From positions 1 through 8,728 of the forward strand of contig CAKROE010000093.1 in the NCBI GenBank assembly GCA_934371915.1: a DNA stretch of 8,728 nucleotides. Direction: 5' to 3'. This document shows, piece by piece, positions 5,779-8,728 of this stretch (position 1 is the first letter of the stretch; each line of letters begins with the position of its first letter). Source of the DNA: an uncultured Blautia sp. (GTDB lineage Bacteria; Bacillota; Clostridia; Lachnospirales; Lachnospiraceae). The notes beneath the pieces were generated by a model. It was given only the letters and a program-made list of their open reading frames with translations. It did not search any database and was not told the origin of the DNA. Both the position numbers and the translations under genes were made by a program.

Positions 5779-7533
5779 ATGGCATTTGATGGCATCACCA
5801 TTGCTGCAATGGTACAGGAATTACATAAAAATCTGGATAACGGCCGTTTTAACAAAATTGCACAACCGGAGGCGGATGCCCTGATGATCACCGGAAAGGG
5901 GGCAAACGGACAGTGCAGGTTATTTATTTCTGCAAGTCCTTCTCTCCCACTGATCTATTTTACGGGCAAAAACAAACCAAGTCCCCTGACTGCGCCAAAC
6001 TTCTGTATGCTGCTCCGTAAGCATCTGGGAAGTGCAAGAATCGGAAATATCGTGCAGCCGGGACTGGAACGTGTGGTAGAGTTTGAACTGGAACATTTAA
6101 ACGAACTGGGCGATCCATGTAAAAAATATCTGATCGTTGAACTGATGGGAAAATACAGCAACATCATCTTCTGTGATGAAAACAGGATGATCCTTGACAG
6201 CATCAAGCATGTGTCTTCACATATGAGTTCTGTCCGGGAAGTCCTTCCGGGGAGAGATTATTTTCTTCCGCAGACACAGGAAAAACAGGATCCACTGACG
6301 ATCACGGAAGAAGTTTTTAAAGAATCTGTATGCAAAAAGCCGTGTAATATCGCAAAGGCAATCTATACAACACTGACCGGAATCAGTCCTCTGATTGCGG
6401 AAGAAATCTGCTATCGTGCTTCCATTGACGGAAGTGATGCGGCACAGTCACTTGATGAAAATGCAGCAACACATCTCTATCATACTTTCCACCGTCTGAT
6501 CGAACAGGTGCAGGAGGGAGATTTTACTCCGAACATTATTTACAGAGAGGATGAGCCGGTAGAATATGCTGTCCTTCCACTCACGCAGTACGGATCGGAA
6601 TATCACAGCCAGACATTTGAATCTGTTTCAGAAATGCTGGAAACTTACTATGCATCGAAAGAAATTCTGACGAGGATCCGTCAGAAATCTTCTGATCTTC
6701 GAAGGATCGTGCAGACAGCTCTTGAGCGAAACCGTAAGAAACTGGTTCTCCAGCAGAAACAAATGAAAGATACTGCCAAAAAGGACAAGTACAAAGTCTA
6801 TGGAGAACTGATCAATACGTATGGTTATGGTCTGGAAGACGGATGCAAATCATTTAAAGCCCTGAATTATTATACAAATGAAGAAATCACGATTCCGCTG
6901 GATCCGACAATGACACCGGGAGAAAACGCGAAGAAATATTTTGATCGCTACGGTAAGCTGAAACGCACCGAAGAGGCGCTGACAGAGCAGATTGCGGATA
7001 CTGAATCTGAAATCGAGCATCTGGAATCTGTATCAAATGCGCTGGATATTGCACGTGCAGAGAGCGATCTTGCCCAGATCAAAGAAGAACTGACAGAGTA
7101 TGGTTATATAAAGAAGCACTATACAAATAAAAAAGGACAGAAAGCGCAGGCAAAATCAAAACCGTTCCATTATATTTCCAGTGATGGATTTGATATCTTT
7201 GTAGGAAAAAACAATTATCAGAATGATGAACTGACATTTAAGATGGCAACTGGCAATGACTGGTGGTTCCATGCCAAAAAGATGGCGGGTTCCCATGTTG
7301 TTGTGAAGACTCCGGACGGAGAACTTCCGGACCGTACCTTCGAGGAGGCCGGACGTCTTGCTGCTTATTATTCAAAAGGCAGAACCGCTCCTAAAGTAGA
7401 GATTGATTATATTCAGAAAAAACACGTCAAGAAACCAGGCGGCGCCAAACCGGGATTTGTAGTCTATTATACAAACTACTCTCTCATGGCAGCACCTGAT
7501 ATCTCAGACATCAAAGAAGCCCCCCGGTCATAA
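5779..7533 (+). CDS. rqcH: RqcH/NFACT-family ribosome quality-control protein
   Basis: This is the bacterial homologue of eukaryotic NEMF/Rqc2, often annotated as fibronectin-binding protein A. Bacterial RqcH binds stalled 50S-peptidyl-tRNA complexes and recruits tRNA-Ala to add C-terminal alanine tails that mark the chain for degradation. The 584 residues show the full architecture. NFACT-N is about 1-170, starting MAFDGITIAAMVQEL with KYLIVELMGKYSNI at 116-129. A helix-hairpin-helix region (about 188-225) contains GISPLIAEEI. Long charged coiled-coil helices fill about 288-345 and 380-440. NFACT-R (about 463-575) contains NDWWFHAKKMAGSHVV (493-508) and VVYYTNYS. The position equivalent to the essential Asp-Arg pair of characterised RqcH (97-98) reads Glu-Arg here. 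ATG 5779 has a strong ribosome binding site. The last four codons and the stop lie inside the terminator hairpin. Adhesin function is possible from old naming but less likely. Confidence 0.93.
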   Translation: MAFDGITIAAMVQELHKNLDNGRFNKIAQPEADALMITGKGANGQCRLFISASPSLPLIYFTGKNKPSPLTAPNFCMLLRKHLGSARIGNIVQPGLERVVEFELEHLNELGDPCKKYLIVELMGKYSNIIFCDENRMILDSIKHVSSHMSSVREVLPGRDYFLPQTQEKQDPLTITEEVFKESVCKKPCNIAKAIYTTLTGISPLIAEEICYRASIDGSDAAQSLDENAATHLYHTFHRLIEQVQEGDFTPNIIYREDEPVEYAVLPLTQYGSEYHSQTFESVSEMLETYYASKEILTRIRQKSSDLRRIVQTALERNRKKLVLQQKQMKDTAKKDKYKVYGELINTYGYGLEDGCKSFKALNYYTNEEITIPLDPTMTPGENAKKYFDRYGKLKRTEEALTEQIADTESEIEHLESVSNALDIARAESDLAQIKEELTEYGYIKKHYTNKKGQKAQAKSKPFHYISSDGFDIFVGKNNYQNDELTFKMATGNDWWFHAKKMAGSHVVVKTPDGELPDRTFEEAGRLAAYYSKGRTAPKVEIDYIQKKHVKKPGGAKPGFVVYYTNYSLMAAPDISDIKEAPRS

Positions 7534-7549
7534 ACCGGAGGGCTTTTTT
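7519..7549. terminator. Intrinsic terminator of rqcH, probably bidirectional with leuS
   Basis: GCCCCCCGGT (7519-7528) pairs with ACCGGAGGGC (7534-7543) with one C-A mismatch and a 5-nt loop, followed by six T (7544-7549): a strong rightward terminator. Two more A-T pairs can extend the stem. The rqcH stop codon TAA (7531-7533) lies in the loop and the last four sense codons form most of the left arm. Read leftward the stem is followed by TTCTTT, so it may also end leuS transcription, whose stop is 36 bp away. Confidence 0.9.
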
Positions 7550-7578
7550 GATACTTCTCTTATAAATCCTGATGCTTT

Positions 7579-8728
7579 TTATTTGGCAACAAAATTGATA
7601 ATCTTATTTGGAACATAGATTTCTTTGATCAGGTTTTTGCCTTCAAGGAAAGATGCAATTCTTTCATCTGCCTTTGCAATCTCGAATGCTTTTTCTTTAT
7701 CGCAGCCGTTCGGGATTACGATAGTTCCTCTTACTTTACCATTTACCTGAACACCGATCTCAACAGTCTTGGCAACAGTCTTGCCTTCATCGTATACCGG
7801 CCATGGAGCAACTGCAAGCAGTCCCTCACCACCGAGGAATTCCCAGATTTCTTCGCAGAGATGCGGAGCAAACGGGCTTAAGAGCTTAATAAAGATGCCT
7901 AAATCTTCTTTGCCGATATGACCTTCTGCAGTGATCTCATTGATCAGAGTCATAAGACTTGCGATTGCAGTATTGAATTTCAGGTTTTCAATGTCGGAAG
8001 AAACTTTCTTGATGGTACGGTGAATCTTCATCTCCAGTTCGTCGGAAACAGGTTCTTCGGAAAGGATATCCGTCAGACCTGCAACACGGTCAAGGAATTT
8101 CTTACAGCCTTTTACAGAACTGTCACTCCACGGTGTTGCTGCACCGTAATCACCCATAAATAATACATAAGTACGAAGGGTATCTGCACCGTACTCTTCT
8201 ACAATGTCAAGCGGATCGACAACGTTACCTTTGGATTTACTCATCTTGTCTCCGTCCGGTCCGAGGATCAGTCCCTGGATAGAACGTTTTGCGTAAGGCT
8301 CCGGAGTATTGACAACACCGAGATCATACAGGAAATGATGCCAGAATCTGGAATAGATCATATGTCTGGTAACGTGTTCCATACCACCGTTGTACCAGTC
8401 AACCGGCATCCAGTATTTGAGTTTGTCCATATCAGCCAGTGCCTGTGTGTTGTGCGGATCAGTATATCTTAAGAAATACCAGGAAGATCCTGCCCACTGA
8501 GGCATGGTATCTGTTTCACGTTTGGCCGGCGCACCACATTTCGGGCATGTGCAGTTTACGAAGGAATCAATCTTTGCAAGAGGTGACTGTCCATCTTCAC
8601 CCGGCTCAAAATCTTTGACATCCGGCAAACGAAGCGGAAGTTCTTCTTCCGGAACAGCTACAACACCACATTTCGGGCAATGGATAAGCGGAATCGGCTC
8701 ACCCCAGTATCTCTGACGGTTGAATGCC
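7579..8728 (-). CDS. leuS: Leucyl-tRNA synthetase, C-terminal part (continues beyond the window)
   Basis: LeuRS charges tRNA-Leu with leucine in the cytosol. The frame runs uninterrupted from the right edge (first full codon at 8727) to TAA at 7579-7581, giving 382 residues, a little under half of a typical bacterial LeuRS. The HIGH motif and most of the editing domain lie outside. Visible landmarks are RQRYWGEPIP (window residues 4-13); two Cys-x2-Cys pairs, HCPKCG and CTCPKCG, that look like a zinc ribbon; and RETDTMPQWAGSSWYF. The catalytic KMSKS loop (DGDKMSKSKGN) lies at 8233-8247. A helical anticodon-binding domain and the small C-terminal domain with GVQVNGKVRGTI follow. The TTG at 8628 is an internal leucine codon and not a start. 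The gene converges on rqcH and probably shares its terminator. Confidence 0.96.
   Translation of the reverse strand, partial: AFNRQRYWGEPIPLIHCPKCGVVAVPEEELPLRLPDVKDFEPGEDGQSPLAKIDSFVNCTCPKCGAPAKRETDTMPQWAGSSWYFLRYTDPHNTQALADMDKLKYWMPVDWYNGGMEHVTRHMIYSRFWHHFLYDLGVVNTPEPYAKRSIQGLILGPDGDKMSKSKGNVVDPLDIVEEYGADTLRTYVLFMGDYGAATPWSDSSVKGCKKFLDRVAGLTDILSEEPVSDELEMKIHRTIKKVSSDIENLKFNTAIASLMTLINEITAEGHIGKEDLGIFIKLLSPFAPHLCEEIWEFLGGEGLLAVAPWPVYDEGKTVAKTVEIGVQVNGKVRGTIVIPNGCDKEKAFEIAKADERIASFLEGKNLIKEIYVPNKIINFVAK

Noticed and set aside
8626..8628. TTG start codon for a separate 349-residue gene
   Set aside because: The frame stays open to the window edge and the upstream codons encode conserved LeuRS sequence (RQRYWGEPIP), so this is an internal leucine codon.

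Overview
The window looks like ordinary chromosomal housekeeping DNA from a Gram-positive anaerobe of the class Clostridia, most likely Lachnospiraceae. This rests on the gene order yicC-remA-gmk-rpoZ-rimO-pgsA, strong AAGGAGG-like ribosome binding sites, an omega subunit with a long acidic tail, and the neighbouring YitT-family and RqcH (NFACT) genes. The family-level placement is inference from gene content and protein style, not from a search. I see no mobile element, CRISPR array, rRNA, tRNA or prophage module.

Layout. Positions 1-623 (+): two small proteins of unknown function, the first cut by the window edge. They end tail to tail with a minus-strand operon. Positions 656-4713 (-): a tightly packed operon, in transcription order yicC (YicC-type endoribonuclease), remA (DNA-binding regulator), gmk (guanylate kinase), rpoZ (RNA polymerase omega), rimO (ribosomal protein S12 methylthiotransferase) and pgsA (phosphatidylglycerophosphate synthase). 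Its promoter, TTGACT-17 bp-TATAAT, is close to the sigma-A consensus. Positions 4714-4913: a divergent regulatory region with a second promoter, TTGACA-18 bp-TACAAT, firing to the right. Positions 4914-7533 (+): a YitT-family membrane protein followed 22 bp later by rqcH/NFACT, a ribosome quality-control factor. These end in a strong terminator whose stem contains the last rqcH codons and whose loop carries its stop codon. Positions 7579-8728 (-): the C-terminal part of leuS (leucyl-tRNA synthetase), convergent with rqcH and probably sharing that terminator.

How the genes work together. Most of the window serves nucleotide supply and gene expression: GMP to GDP (Gmk), RNA polymerase assembly (omega), RNA turnover (YicC), S12 modification (RimO), rescue of stalled 50S-nascent-chain complexes (RqcH) and Leu-tRNA charging (LeuS). 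PgsA supplies phosphatidylglycerol, and YitT is an uncharacterised membrane protein. Short overlaps and close spacing (remA/gmk 8 nt overlap, gmk/rpoZ 1 nt gap, rimO/pgsA 17 nt overlap) suggest translational coupling.

I did not find a clearly novel system. The points most worth a second look are the pair of unknown small proteins sharing a C-terminal motif, the Glu-for-Asp change at the catalytically important position of RqcH, the terminator that overlaps the rqcH stop codon, a perfect hairpin without a U-tract between rpoZ and rimO, and repeated TGACA half-sites in the divergent promoter region.
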